From the NCBI GenBank assembly GCA_025054875.1, contig JANWYS010000005.1:1-51345 (forward strand): a stretch of DNA of 51,345 bases, read 5' to 3'. The stretch comes from Cytophagaceae bacterium. GTDB taxonomy: Bacteria; Bacteroidota; Bacteroidia; Cytophagales; Cytophagaceae. Within the stretch, counting starts at the first letter, position 1; every line of letters starts with the position of its first letter. Below the pieces are notes generated by a model. That model worked only from the letters and a program-made list of their open reading frames with translations, did not search any database and was not told the DNA's origin. A program made the translations under genes and the position numbers. Shown in pieces: positions 36,523 to 45,586 of this stretch.

Positions 36523-38630
36523 TATTTAAGATATAGTGTTATAGTAGAACCATTATTGAATCGGCTTCCCGGCGTAAGGGATTGAGCATATACTCGTCCC
36601 CGCCCAACGGGATGGACTTTCAGACCCATATTTTCAAGCAGGTACAGTGCATCGCGTAAGGTCATCCCGGTGGCATCGGGCACTGTGCTTTTTTGTATAG
36701 GTAAATAACTTAAGATAGCCGCATTATCTTGTGCCGAAGAGCTTACCCACTCACCTTCAGATGAAGTTTCTTTAAGATAATTAGCTACACCCAATGCATC
36801 GCAGAGGTAATGAATGTCTTTGTAATATCCGCCCTGAATGAAGGGTAAAATTTTATTCTGGGAAATTTGTCGCAGTGACATAGGTTGGTGAAGTTCCAGG
36901 TCTACGGCATATAATTTGTCTGCAATTTCTTTAAATACAGGAGCGGCAACATCTGCACCGTATTGAGAAAATCCTTTGGGATTATATATGGCAACTATGC
37001 AACTGTACTTTGGGCGATTTGCAGGAAAGTATCCGACAAAAGAAGTGTAATATGATTTAGTGTAGCTGCCGTTTTTAATGATTTGAGCTGTTCCGGTTTT
37101 GCCGGCGATTTTGTAGATGGCATTATTGATGTTTTTTGCTGTGCCTCTCTCTACCACACCCTCAAGCATTTCCTGAGCCATCTGTAGCGAGCGGTCAGAG
37201 CATATTTTATCAACTAACACTTGTGTAGAAAATTTTTCAAGCACCTTATCTGCACGCCTTACTTCTTTTACAATCATGGGCTGTATCATTTTGCCATCGT
37301 TAGCGATTGCGTTGTAAAAAGCTAATGTATTGAGTGGGGTCATTTTTAGTTCATAGCCGATAGACATCCAGGGCAATGTTACGCCACTCCATGTTTTGTC
37401 GGAAGGATCTTTTATGTAGGGGATGGCTTCGCCATGCATTTGAAATTCAATGGGTGTAGCGATACCCATGTCACGTATGTATTTGATAAATTTTTTGGGG
37501 GAGTTATGAAAATGCTCATAAACCAATTTTGATACGGCAATGTTTGAAGATTTTTCGAAGGCTTCTTTCACAGTAAGTTTGCCATATCCATTAGGGTTGG
37601 CATCCGTCATTACTCTATCGAAATATTTGTATTTTCCCCAATGTGCGAAAACCGTGTCGGTGAGTTTTATATCTGAGTCTTCAAATAAAGCTAGTAAAGA
37701 GGCCAGTTTAAAGGTAGAACCGGGTTCGGTGAGGCCATGGTTACCTATGGCGTAATTATAATTTTCTGCATAAGTTCCTTTTTCTGTTTTCCCCAGATTG
37801 GCAATTGCTTTTATCTCACCTGTGTGCACCTCCATGAGCACCACACAGCCATAGTCGGCATCGTGTTTCAGCAGGTGATTGTGAAGAGATGACTCGGCAA
37901 CATCCTGGATATTGATGTCAATCGTAGTTTGAATGTCTACTCCTTGTTCAGGCAGTATTTCGTTGTGGTCGTGGATAGGCCTCCAGTTATTTCCGGCCAT
38001 TTTCATAAAGAGAGCTTGACCGTCACGGCCTGCCAGGTATTTGTTGTAACTATATTCTAGTCCTGCACCTGTATTGTTTTCATTAATAAATCCTATGGTG
38101 CGCATTGCTAAATAGGCAAAAGGCCTGAATCGGGTTTCTGTTTTTTCAAAAATTATCCCGCCGCCGTATTTACCTTCACGCACCAGTGGCCACTTTTCCA
38201 TCATCTTTTTAGTTTGATAGTTTATGGGAGTTTTGTTTAAAATGATGTATTCCTTGTTCTCACGTCGTGCTTCATTTATTTTGCGATAGTATTCTTCTTT
38301 GGTTTTGTCTTTGTAGAATTGAGATAGCAAAAGGCAGAGGCTATCAATGCCGGATCTGAACACTTCGTCTTTAGCTCTTGAAGGATCCATGCACAGCCTG
38401 TAGAAAGGAATGGAAGTAGCCAACAGGCTTCCGTTGTCGGAGTATATATTTCCGCGCGTGGCTTTCACCACTTGATATCTAATCAGTTTTTCATTGGCAA
38501 TTTTTTCCCATTTCTCCGACTCGTGTATTTGTATCCGGAGTATTTTTACAGCGATGGCTATACAAAATAAAAACACCGGCAGAAATGCCAGCCTTGCCCT
38601 GAGTACGATATTTTTTTTAATATCTGTCAT
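36522..38630 (-). CDS. ftsI: Division transpeptidase FtsI (PBP3-like) with C-terminal PASTA domain
   Basis: A 702-residue class B penicillin-binding protein. One membrane helix (about 9-29) is followed by the PBP dimer domain. The transpeptidase domain carries S-T-F-K near residue 305 (catalytic serine), S-S-N near 365 and K-T-G-T-A near 511. The C-terminus, from V-P-D-A-T-G-M to the end, is a single PASTA domain, a likely muropeptide/lipid II or protein-interaction module. It crosslinks septal peptidoglycan with FtsW. It overlaps ftsL by 14 bp and murE by 1 bp. Confidence 0.96.
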   Translation of the reverse strand: MTDIKKNIVLRARLAFLPVFLFCIAIAVKILRIQIHESEKWEKIANEKLIRYQVVKATRGNIYSDNGSLLATSIPFYRLCMDPSRAKDEVFRSGIDSLCLLLSQFYKDKTKEEYYRKINEARRENKEYIILNKTPINYQTKKMMEKWPLVREGKYGGGIIFEKTETRFRPFAYLAMRTIGFINENNTGAGLEYSYNKYLAGRDGQALFMKMAGNNWRPIHDHNEILPEQGVDIQTTIDINIQDVAESSLHNHLLKHDADYGCVVLMEVHTGEIKAIANLGKTEKGTYAENYNYAIGNHGLTEPGSTFKLASLLALFEDSDIKLTDTVFAHWGKYKYFDRVMTDANPNGYGKLTVKEAFEKSSNIAVSKLVYEHFHNSPKKFIKYIRDMGIATPIEFQMHGEAIPYIKDPSDKTWSGVTLPWMSIGYELKMTPLNTLAFYNAIANDGKMIQPMIVKEVRRADKVLEKFSTQVLVDKICSDRSLQMAQEMLEGVVERGTAKNINNAIYKIAGKTGTAQIIKNGSYTKSYYTSFVGYFPANRPKYSCIVAIYNPKGFSQYGADVAAPVFKEIADKLYAVDLELHQPMSLRQISQNKILPFIQGGYYKDIHYLCDALGVANYLKETSSEGEWVSSSAQDNAAILSYLPIQKSTVPDATGMTLRDALYLLENMGLKVHPVGRGRVYAQSLTPGSRFNNGSTITLYLK

Positions 38631-39006
38631 CTTCTCTTATCAGAATCTTCGTTGGAGGGGTTAGTGTTTCCCTCAATCCAAAGGGAGCCACCCGCTTAGC
38701 CACTTCTGATTGCTTGCTTTTGTACATGAGGTCAGCTTTTGTAGTGATGTAGTCTGCCCGTAAATCTTCAACTTCTATTTTCAGTTTTGCGGTTTTGCGC
38801 ACAAGCTTATCCGCGTAGTGGGCGTTTGCGATGTATATCACTAACAGGCATGCCACAAAAATTAATTTGGGTATTTGGTGTGCAGGCAGTCCGTTTTTCA
38901 GTATTCTGTTTAACCGCAAGACTGACTCAACATATCCGAAAACAGATTTGTTTCGTTTGGCTTTAGAGATTGTGCTTCGAATTGTATTTTGATGTTGATG
39001 TGTCAT
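38617..39006 (-). CDS. ftsL: FtsL-like division protein
   Basis: A 129-residue small bitopic protein. A basic N-terminal half (about 1-45) precedes one membrane helix (about 47-63). A short periplasmic coiled coil with heptad-like hydrophobics follows (K-L-V-R-K-T-A-K-L-K-I-E-V-E-D-L-R-A-D-Y). Size, topology and place between rsmH and ftsI are those of FtsL. Primary sequence of this family is poorly conserved, so the call rests on layout and position. It would form a complex with FtsQ and FtsB and activate FtsWI. Confidence 0.82.
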   Translation of the reverse strand: MTHQHQNTIRSTISKAKRNKSVFGYVESVLRLNRILKNGLPAHQIPKLIFVACLLVIYIANAHYADKLVRKTAKLKIEVEDLRADYITTKADLMYKSKQSEVAKRVAPFGLRETLTPPTKILIREDDRY

Positions 39007-39008
39007 AA

Positions 39009-39953
39009 CTATATCTTTTCTGCAATTCTTAGTTTTGCACTTCTTACCCTTGGGTTGTTTTGTATTTCGTATTCAGAAGGTTCGATAGGCTTCTTGTTCA
39101 CGGCATGGAAAGGTTTATAGAAATTGCCATATATGTCTTTTTTAATCTCTTCGCCGAATGTACCTTTAGCGATAAAATTTTTTACCATTCTGTCTTCAAG
39201 AGAATGATACGAAATTACCAGAAGGCGTCCTCCCGGAACGAGCAATTCCGCACTCTGTGTCAAAAGGTCTTTCAGCGCTTCCAGTTCCTGATTTACTTCT
39301 ATACGCAAAGCCTGAAATACCTGAGCATAATATTTGTATTCTCTACCCTTTGGAGCCAACGGAGAGAGAATTTTAATGAATTGTTCAGTTGTAGAGATTG
39401 TCGAGTGTTTTCTGTATTCCTCAATTACAGAGGCTAAAGTTTTTGCATTTCTTACCTCACCAAATTGACTGAATATGTGTTGAAGTTTTTTTTCGGGATA
39501 GGTATTCAATATATGTGCTGCGGTGCATTGATTTTCTTTGTCCATGCGCATATCCAGCGGAGCTGCAAAGCGCGTGGAAAATCCTCTTTCCGGAGTATCT
39601 ATCTGATGGGAAGACACCCCCAAGTCGGCCAGCAGGCCGTCTATTTGATGTATACCTATTGCTTTCAGGTGATTTTTTATAAAACGAAAGTTCGATTCTA
39701 TGAATGTGAAATTTTGATGAGTGATTTTCTTTGCTTTCAAGGCGGCATCAGGATCCTGGTCAAAAGCGATCAGGCTACAATCGGGGCATGTATGAAGTAT
39801 GTGCTCACTGTGCCCGCCGCCACCAAAGGTAACATCTACATAAACTCCTCCGGGCTTTAAAAGCAAACCCTCAATGCATTCTTCTACCAGGGCAGGTATG
39901 TGGTAAGGAGTGCTCAATGTAGTATTACTTTTATGTTGAAGGGTTGACGTCAT
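39009..39953 (-). CDS. rsmH: 16S rRNA (cytosine-1402-N4)-methyltransferase
   Basis: Methylates N4 of C1402 in the decoding centre of 16S rRNA. The 314-residue protein has the S-adenosylmethionine loop D-V-T-F-G-G-G-G-H-S near residues 39-48. It also has the family motifs F-D-Q-D-P-D-A, L-L-A-D-L-G-V-S-S-H-Q-I-D, R-G-F-S, P-L-D-M-R-M-D, and the late I-S-Y-H-S-L-E-D-R near 248-256. Second gene of the dcw operon; its start overlaps the end of mraZ by 23 bp. Confidence 0.97.
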   Translation of the reverse strand: MTSTLQHKSNTTLSTPYHIPALVEECIEGLLLKPGGVYVDVTFGGGGHSEHILHTCPDCSLIAFDQDPDAALKAKKITHQNFTFIESNFRFIKNHLKAIGIHQIDGLLADLGVSSHQIDTPERGFSTRFAAPLDMRMDKENQCTAAHILNTYPEKKLQHIFSQFGEVRNAKTLASVIEEYRKHSTISTTEQFIKILSPLAPKGREYKYYAQVFQALRIEVNQELEALKDLLTQSAELLVPGGRLLVISYHSLEDRMVKNFIAKGTFGEEIKKDIYGNFYKPFHAVNKKPIEPSEYEIQNNPRVRSAKLRIAEKI

Positions 39954-40401
39954 TTGCTTTATCTCCCAAATATTTTTCAGCCATTTTTGAAAACTCTTTT
40001 TGGTCTTTGGTCAGGAATTGCTCATAGAGAGCAGGTGCCCATAATTCCATTCGGTTACCCATTCCTACCACTATGGCGTCTGTTTCTAACTGTGCGTATT
40101 TCCTCATGGTCGGAGGTATTACAAAACGTCCGTTTGCATCTAACTCAACATCTGTACTTCCTCTGAAAAAATTTCTTTGAAACGAGCGATATTCCTCGTT
40201 AAACTCATTGAGTCCGGATACGCGCGAAAATACCTTTCTCCACTCCGCCTCCGGATATATGACTAAACAAGGTTCAAAACCCCTGTTGATTACAATGTTG
40301 TTTACATCCGGCCCGGGTAAATTCGATTTCAGACGGGCAGGTAATACTATCCTGCCTTTAGCATCTATTTTACATTCATATTCGCCAGATAAATAAGACA
40401 T
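39931..40401 (-). CDS. mraZ: Transcriptional regulator MraZ
   Basis: First gene of the dcw operon and its DNA-binding regulator. It is 156 residues from the ATG at 40401. The frame extends back to 40461, but that would run through the promoter and the operator boxes and place extra sequence before the universal MraZ N-terminus (M-S-Y-L-S-G-E-Y-E-C-K-I-D-A-K-G-R). Two AbrB-like halves are visible, each with its D-A-K/N-G-R motif: D-A-K-G-R-I-V-L-P near 13-21 and D-A-N-G-R-F-V-I-P near 88-96. Length is normal. Three AAAGTGG boxes and a consensus promoter lie just upstream. Confidence 0.96.
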   Translation of the reverse strand: MSYLSGEYECKIDAKGRIVLPARLKSNLPGPDVNNIVINRGFEPCLVIYPEAEWRKVFSRVSGLNEFNEEYRSFQRNFFRGSTDVELDANGRFVIPPTMRKYAQLETDAIVVGMGNRMELWAPALYEQFLTKDQKEFSKMAEKYLGDKANDVNPST

Positions 40402-40427
40402 TACAATGCTACATGCTATACGTAAAG

Positions 40428-40457
40428 CAAAGATAAAGAATTTTAAGGGAAATTCAA
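40428..40457 (-). promoter_or_regulatory. Promoter of the dcw operon (PmraZ)
   Basis: On the minus strand: TTG (40457-40455), a 19-bp spacer, then TATCTTTG (40435-40428), a perfect Bacteroidota -7 element. The mraZ start codon follows 26 bp later. The nearest MraZ box is directly adjacent to the -33 element. Confidence 0.85.
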
Positions 40458-40484
40458 CCACTTTATGCCACTTTATGCCACTTT
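40458..40484 (-). promoter_or_regulatory. MraZ operator: three AAAGTGG boxes, 10-bp period
   Basis: Read on the minus strand, AAAGTGG occurs at 40484-40478, 40474-40468 and 40464-40458, each followed by a 3-nt spacer, giving an exact 10-bp repeat that puts the boxes on one face of the helix. This matches the AAAGTG(T/G)N3 repeat reported for Mycoplasma MraZ and the 10-bp GTGG-type repeats upstream of mraZ in other bacteria. The remainder of the 554-bp gap to the HU gene has a single TTATCCACA DnaA-box match at 40854-40862 and the HU promoter; no further gene is seen. Confidence 0.88.
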
Positions 40485-40888
40485 GTGGAAAAAATTGCCT
40501 AAATCATGAAATTAAACGGTATTTAGTCAGTTCACTCGCCAAGTAAATTGAATGTCGAATTTATGTTTTCAATATTCTGTTGCCCTATGCATTTCTTTAT
40601 ATAATACAATGCAAGAAAATATGGTATTTTGTTTTCAACATTCATCCTTAGTTTTCAAAAGCAGTATTAATGGGGGACATAGATTAAATCTAACTTATGT
40701 GTATGCTTAACCCCTTTAATGATGCGACTGTTGTTTATTGTTGATAACTTAGAAACCATGAAACGCCTTACTGTGAATTAACTTGGGATAGTTAGGTGTT
40801 ATACTTAGCTTTTAATGCCTACTCTGTGCGTATAGCCTCCCGAAAGCAAGAATTTATCCACATTTCGTAAAATAACTTGTTGGAAATA

Positions 40889-40918
40889 TTGTGGAATGTA
40901 AATATTGACTTAACTTTG
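40889..40918 (+). promoter_or_regulatory. HU gene promoter
   Basis: TTG at 40889-40891, a 19-bp spacer and a perfect TAACTTTG -7 element at 40911-40918, 37 bp before the HU start codon. It is divergent from the dcw promoter. Confidence 0.8.
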
Positions 40919-40955
40919 AATATTGAAATTCAACTTTAACCAAATTTAAGATCAC

Positions 40956-41231
40956 ATGAACAAAGCAGAATTAATTGACGCCATTGCCGCAGAAGCTAAG
41001 CTTACTAAGGCAGACTCAAAAAGAGCTCTTGATGCTTTCATCAACGCTACCACTAAATCATTAAAAAGTGGTAAACCGGTAGTTTTGATTGGTTTCGGAA
41101 CTTTCAAAGTAGCTAACAGAGCTGCCAGAACAGGGATAAACCCCCAAACTAAAAAACCAATCAAAATTAAAGCTAAAAAAGTAGTTAAATTTAAAGCAGG
41201 TGCTGACTTATCTAAAAAAATAGCTAAGTAA
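40956..41231 (+). CDS. HU family nucleoid DNA-binding protein
   Basis: A 91-residue histone-like protein, the normal length for HU. It begins [11 protein letters not shown] and contains G-F-G-T-F-K-V near residues 47-53. The DNA-binding arm signature follows ([17 protein letters not shown] near 55-71), then the closing helix. It bends and compacts DNA as a dimer. It stands alone, with its own promoter and a rho-independent terminator immediately downstream, consistent with high expression. Confidence 0.97.
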   Translation: MNKAELIDAIAAEAKLTKADSKRALDAFINATTKSLKSGKPVVLIGFGTFKVANRAARTGINPQTKKPIKIKAKKVVKFKAGADLSKKIAK

Positions 41232-41255
41232 GCATCGCGCAACCTGAGCATCACT

Positions 41256-41294
41256 GAAAAGCTTCCTTCTGTAATGGGAAGCTTTTCTTATTTT
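41256..41294 (+). terminator. Rho-independent terminator of the HU gene
   Basis: Perfect 11-bp arms at 41256-41266 and 41277-41287 around a 10-nt loop, followed by a T-rich tract (TTATTTT). It begins 24 bp after the HU stop codon. Confidence 0.85.
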
Positions 41295-41361
41295 ATACCA
41301 GCTCTTGTGCTGTTTTTTTTATATTTACAAATTAACGTTACATGCTTCAATTTTCTTAGAT

Positions 41362-44300
41362 ATGAAAACTATACTTACTTGCGCTTTGCTTTTACTGTGT
41401 CACTCTTTTGCATTTACAAAAGATATAGATTGGGAAAAAAATTTTATTACCTCTGAATTCTACTTCGACAAAGGTGAATATAAGAAAGGTATTGATAAAC
41501 TCAAGACATGGATACCGATAATACAAAAATCTTTCGGAGGCAATAGTTTGACATTAGCCCGGGTACATTTTCACTATGCCCGATATGCCGCCGCTCTCTG
41601 TAAGTATGGCGATTACAGAACTTACCTTGAAAACGGTATGCGTATACTTAACTCCGCCGATAAATCCAACTCAAATGAATATGCTATTACCTTACGAGAC
41701 CTGGCGGAAGCATATATTTTTTACACGGATTTTGAAAATGCAGATAAAAGCCTGAAAAATGCTTTGTCCTTATGTGAGGAACAAAAAGTAACGGTTAAAA
41801 AATATGTTCACAAAATACTGGCTACCGATATAAAAATAAAAACAGGCAAGGGATACTACCATTCTGCCATACATCAATCAAAGAACTTAGAAAAAGAAGT
41901 CCTTGCCAACATCGTAAAAAAAGAATCCATCACTAACCTACGAACCGGTAAGAGCAAATTTGTAAAACTGACTAAAGAAGAATTAAGAGACCGCAAAAAA
42001 GTATATGCCGACTTACTCAACCTGCGCAGCGAATGCCTCATTGAAAACGGCTACTATTCTTCCGGGGACTCTCTCATTAAAATCACCGTAGCTTGGTTAA
42101 AGAAAAACAAAGGAAAAAAAATATTCCCTTATGCCTATGCACATTATCTGCAAGCTTTGATTCCTCTGTATCAAAACAAATTAAAAGAAGCCAGCGTAGT
42201 GCTATACACCGCCGAGAGAGAAGCAAACAAGGCTGTAAAGAAACAAAGTGAATTGGCCATCGTGATACAAGAGGCCCTCATCACATACCTCAAGGAAATC
42301 GGCAAACACTCTCAGGCGCGCAGCCGAAACTTTCAGCAGGATAGCCGCATACGTAAGTATTACGGAGAAAAAAGTTTTGCTTACAAAAGGAACAATTTGC
42401 TTGACATACGCAGGCACATACAGATTCATGAATATGACAAAGCTGTAAGAAAAATAAACCCCATAATGGCAGATACAAACAATATTCCCAAAAACCACAT
42501 TTGGCGCGCCAACATCTACATGATGCTTCATGAAATATACATCAAAACCGAAATGTATGACGAAGCAGAAAAATACATGACAAAAGCTCTTGCTATCAAA
42601 AAAGAAAAATTTGGAGAACTCTCTCCCCTGTATCACATGCTGAACATGCAGCTTGCCAACCACTATGTGTTGTATTTAGATAAATTCAAAGAAGCTGAAG
42701 AGATTTTTGATAAAGGTTTTGATGTTATAAAAAAAGAAATAAGTCCCAGGCATAGGCAATACCTCAATCTGGCCAACATGTATGCTAAAATGTATGAACT
42801 TACCGATCGCTTTGAAAAAGCCTACTCCATGATGTCTGAAAACTCTGCTATCATCAAAAGTAGTTTCGGAGCACAATCGGTACAATATGCCAACACATTG
42901 GTCAAAATGGCTGACCTGGAAATTCAGGCCGGTAAATGTGTAGAGGCCGATACAAAACTCAACACGGCACTATCCATATATAAAGAAAAAGCCTCCCCTT
43001 CCCTTGAAGACAAAACAGCTTATGCTGAAGCTTATGATGTGAAAGCTAAACTGCTCCTGCTTACCGGAGACTATACCGCCGCAAAAAAAGCTATACGCGA
43101 ATCCTACAGACTTACCAAAAAAACTGCCGACGCAAATGAGCTCAAAATGTCCGAATCCATAGAAGAGCTAGCACTCCTCAACATATACCTCGGACAATAT
43201 GAAGAAACCGAACAACATCTGAATCAACTCATTTCATTACGTGAAAAAAAATTTGGTACTAAAAACCGACGCATCATCACACCCCTGCTCTATTTAGCTG
43301 AGATGAAACGTATAACGGGAAAATATTTAGAAGCTGAAAAGCTTATAGAGCGTGCTGCAGCCATTAGCAAAGACGTTTTCGGAGCCAATTCCCTGAAATA
43401 TTCCTTATGCCTGGAAGCCTTACAAAATATCTATTTCGATCTGGGAGATTATGAAAAGGCCGAAACTTTCGGCAAGCAAGCCGCAGATTTACAAATACAA
43501 CTCTTCGGCAACAACCATGTGATGCTGGGTACTACCTTAAATCAACTCGCTTTATGCATGTACTATAATAACAGAGAACCCTCTAAAATTCAGGCATTGT
43601 TTGACCAATCGCTCGACATCACATCACGATCCATAGGGAAACACTCTCCCCGCTATGCTGAAATATTGGAAAACATGGCCATATTTTACATAGGCACAAA
43701 GAAACCGCAATCTGCAGAACAGTGTATAAAACAAGCCAACGAAATATGGATAGCCAGCCTCGGCAACGAAAACATTCACACTGCACGCATCCTCTATATA
43801 CAAGGCAGTATGGCATATTACAACAAAAACTACAAAGAAGCTTTACGGCTATACACCGCTTCCGCAGACCTATACGCAAAAATTTTAGACGATAAACACC
43901 CCGACTACGTACAAGCGCTGGGTAAAATAGCTCAAATGCATTTTATTCTCGGCGATAAAAAACGAGCCATTGAATCTTCAGAAGAAACCATCCAAAAATC
44001 ACTTACTTACCTTGACAACGTTTTCCCTACACTCAGCGAAAGAGGAAAAGCGAAGTACTGGGATAAAATAAAACCCAATTTCGAGTTTTATAAAACACTT
44101 ACTTACGTGCACCATAAAGAACAACCCGAAATGATTGGTACACTCTACAACAATGTTCTACGCACAAAAGCCATACTTCTCAACTCCACATTAAAGGTAA
44201 AACAACAAATACTGAAGAGCCGTGACACCGCTCTGGTAAATAACTACCAAAAATGGATATATCACAAAGAATTGCTCACCTCTGCGCTTTCCATGACGGC

Positions 44301-45576
44301 CGCCCAAAGAAAAGAAAATGGTATTGAAATTCCCAAGCTCGAAGCCACCATAGAAAACCTGGAAAAAAAACTAAACTCAATATCCACGCTCTTTGCTGCA
44401 ACATTCGATAAAAGCTCTCCTTACGACTGGAAAACTCTGAGAAAACTTTTAAACAAAGAAGATGCCGCTATTGAGGTCATTTCATTCAATCTTTTTACCG
44501 AAACTTTTTCTGACAGCATTTACTACATGGCTTTGATCGTCACTCCCGACACAAAAAATCACCCCGATATGACCATCATGAAAAACGGAAACCTCATGGA
44601 AACTAAATATATCAAATACTATCGCAACTGTATAAAGTTTGACCTCGAAGATAACCTTTCCTACAACATTTATTGGAAGCCCATCAAAGACATGCTCAAA
44701 TATGACAAAGGCACCATATACTTTTCAGGAGATGGTGTATATAACCAAATCAACCTTGAATCTCTCTACATACCCGATAAGGGATATCTCATAGACCATT
44801 ATAACATCGTATTGGTGAGCAGCACCCGTGATCTGATAAAAAACATGACGAAACCTTCTGTCAAAAGGAAAAAAAATCTCAACATCGCTCTCTTCGGAAA
44901 TCCTAAGTATTACGCCTCACCTTCTGCCACTAACAAAATATCTCAGCTTGAAGGTGCAGAAAGAGAAGTGCAAGTTCTCACAAAATTACTCCGGGAGCAC
45001 AATTGGACTACAGAAGTATACCTTAATGACAAAGCCTCTGAGGATGCAGTAAAAAAACTGAACAACCCTAGTGTGTTGCACATAGCAACACACGGATTTT
45101 TCATGGAAGATGTGCCCGAAGATGTCGAAGATGAAATTTCTGAAAAAAGCGCCGGCAACCCTCTGTTGCGTTCAGGATTGCTTTTCAAAAACGGAGGGCA
45201 TATTATCGAAAACGAAAATATTTTCGGGCTTAACAAAGAAGAAGGCATACTCACCGCTTATGAAGCTATGAATCTCACGCTTGACAGTACCGACCTTGTT
45301 GTACTCAGTGCTTGTGAAACAGGGCTAGGCGAGGTTAAATCGGGAGAAGGCGTGTACGGATTACAACGCTCTTTTATTGTTGCAGGAGCCAATTCTTTGG
45401 TCATGACGTTGTTTAAGGTAGACGATGAAATTACGGTAGAACTTATGGAAACTTTTTACAAAAAATGGATAGATAGCAATAACCTAAGAAAATCTTTTGT
45501 TGAGGCAAAACGTGAAATAAAAAATAAATACAAATCTCCGAAATATTGGGGAGCTTTTCTTTTAGTAGGAGTTTAA
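41362..45576 (+). CDS. Exported TPR-CHAT protein (putative cysteine peptidase)
   Basis: About 1404 residues from the ATG at 41362, chosen over 41305 because a signal peptide (M-K-T-I-L... ending near S-F-A-F) then lies at the start and the extra 19 residues look unlike coding sequence. Residues ~20-900 are helical TPR-like repeats with many A-x-x-L-x-x-x-Y patterns (for example E-A-E-K-L-I-E-R-A-A-A-I). The C-terminal ~300 residues are a CHAT domain, a caspase/separase-like fold. The likely catalytic dyad is His1244 in L-H-I-A-T-H-G-F-F and Cys1318 in L-S-A-C-E-T-G. Characteristic G-E-G-V-Y-G-L-Q-R-S-F and the F-Y-K-K-W closing helix are present. The signal peptide puts it in the periplasm or outside. 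Substrate unknown; a sirtuin gene follows after 10 bp. Confidence 0.88.
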   Translation: MKTILTCALLLLCHSFAFTKDIDWEKNFITSEFYFDKGEYKKGIDKLKTWIPIIQKSFGGNSLTLARVHFHYARYAAALCKYGDYRTYLENGMRILNSADKSNSNEYAITLRDLAEAYIFYTDFENADKSLKNALSLCEEQKVTVKKYVHKILATDIKIKTGKGYYHSAIHQSKNLEKEVLANIVKKESITNLRTGKSKFVKLTKEELRDRKKVYADLLNLRSECLIENGYYSSGDSLIKITVAWLKKNKGKKIFPYAYAHYLQALIPLYQNKLKEASVVLYTAEREANKAVKKQSELAIVIQEALITYLKEIGKHSQARSRNFQQDSRIRKYYGEKSFAYKRNNLLDIRRHIQIHEYDKAVRKINPIMADTNNIPKNHIWRANIYMMLHEIYIKTEMYDEAEKYMTKALAIKKEKFGELSPLYHMLNMQLANHYVLYLDKFKEAEEIFDKGFDVIKKEISPRHRQYLNLANMYAKMYELTDRFEKAYSMMSENSAIIKSSFGAQSVQYANTLVKMADLEIQAGKCVEADTKLNTALSIYKEKASPSLEDKTAYAEAYDVKAKLLLLTGDYTAAKKAIRESYRLTKKTADANELKMSESIEELALLNIYLGQYEETEQHLNQLISLREKKFGTKNRRIITPLLYLAEMKRITGKYLEAEKLIERAAAISKDVFGANSLKYSLCLEALQNIYFDLGDYEKAETFGKQAADLQIQLFGNNHVMLGTTLNQLALCMYYNNREPSKIQALFDQSLDITSRSIGKHSPRYAEILENMAIFYIGTKKPQSAEQCIKQANEIWIASLGNENIHTARILYIQGSMAYYNKNYKEALRLYTASADLYAKILDDKHPDYVQALGKIAQMHFILGDKKRAIESSEETIQKSLTYLDNVFPTLSERGKAKYWDKIKPNFEFYKTLTYVHHKEQPEMIGTLYNNVLRTKAILLNSTLKVKQQILKSRDTALVNNYQKWIYHKELLTSALSMTAAQRKENGIEIPKLEATIENLEKKLNSISTLFAATFDKSSPYDWKTLRKLLNKEDAAIEVISFNLFTETFSDSIYYMALIVTPDTKNHPDMTIMKNGNLMETKYIKYYRNCIKFDLEDNLSYNIYWKPIKDMLKYDKGTIYFSGDGVYNQINLESLYIPDKGYLIDHYNIVLVSSTRDLIKNMTKPSVKRKKNLNIALFGNPKYYASPSATNKISQLEGAEREVQVLTKLLREHNWTTEVYLNDKASEDAVKKLNNPSVLHIATHGFFMEDVPEDVEDEISEKSAGNPLLRSGLLFKNGGHIIENENIFGLNKEEGILTAYEAMNLTLDSTDLVVLSACETGLGEVKSGEGVYGLQRSFIVAGANSLVMTLFKVDDEITVELMETFYKKWIDSNNLRKSFVEAKREIKNKYKSPKYWGAFLLVGV

Positions 45577-45586
45577 ATCCATGCAT

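Noticed and set aside
40491-40955. Possible replication origin between divergent mraZ and HU genes (AT-rich, TTATCCACA at 40854-40862)
   Set aside because: Only one perfect DnaA box; equally perfect matches occur inside ftsQ (28182-28190) and at 49594-49602, so this is background in AT-rich DNA. No box cluster and no dnaA or other origin-linked gene.
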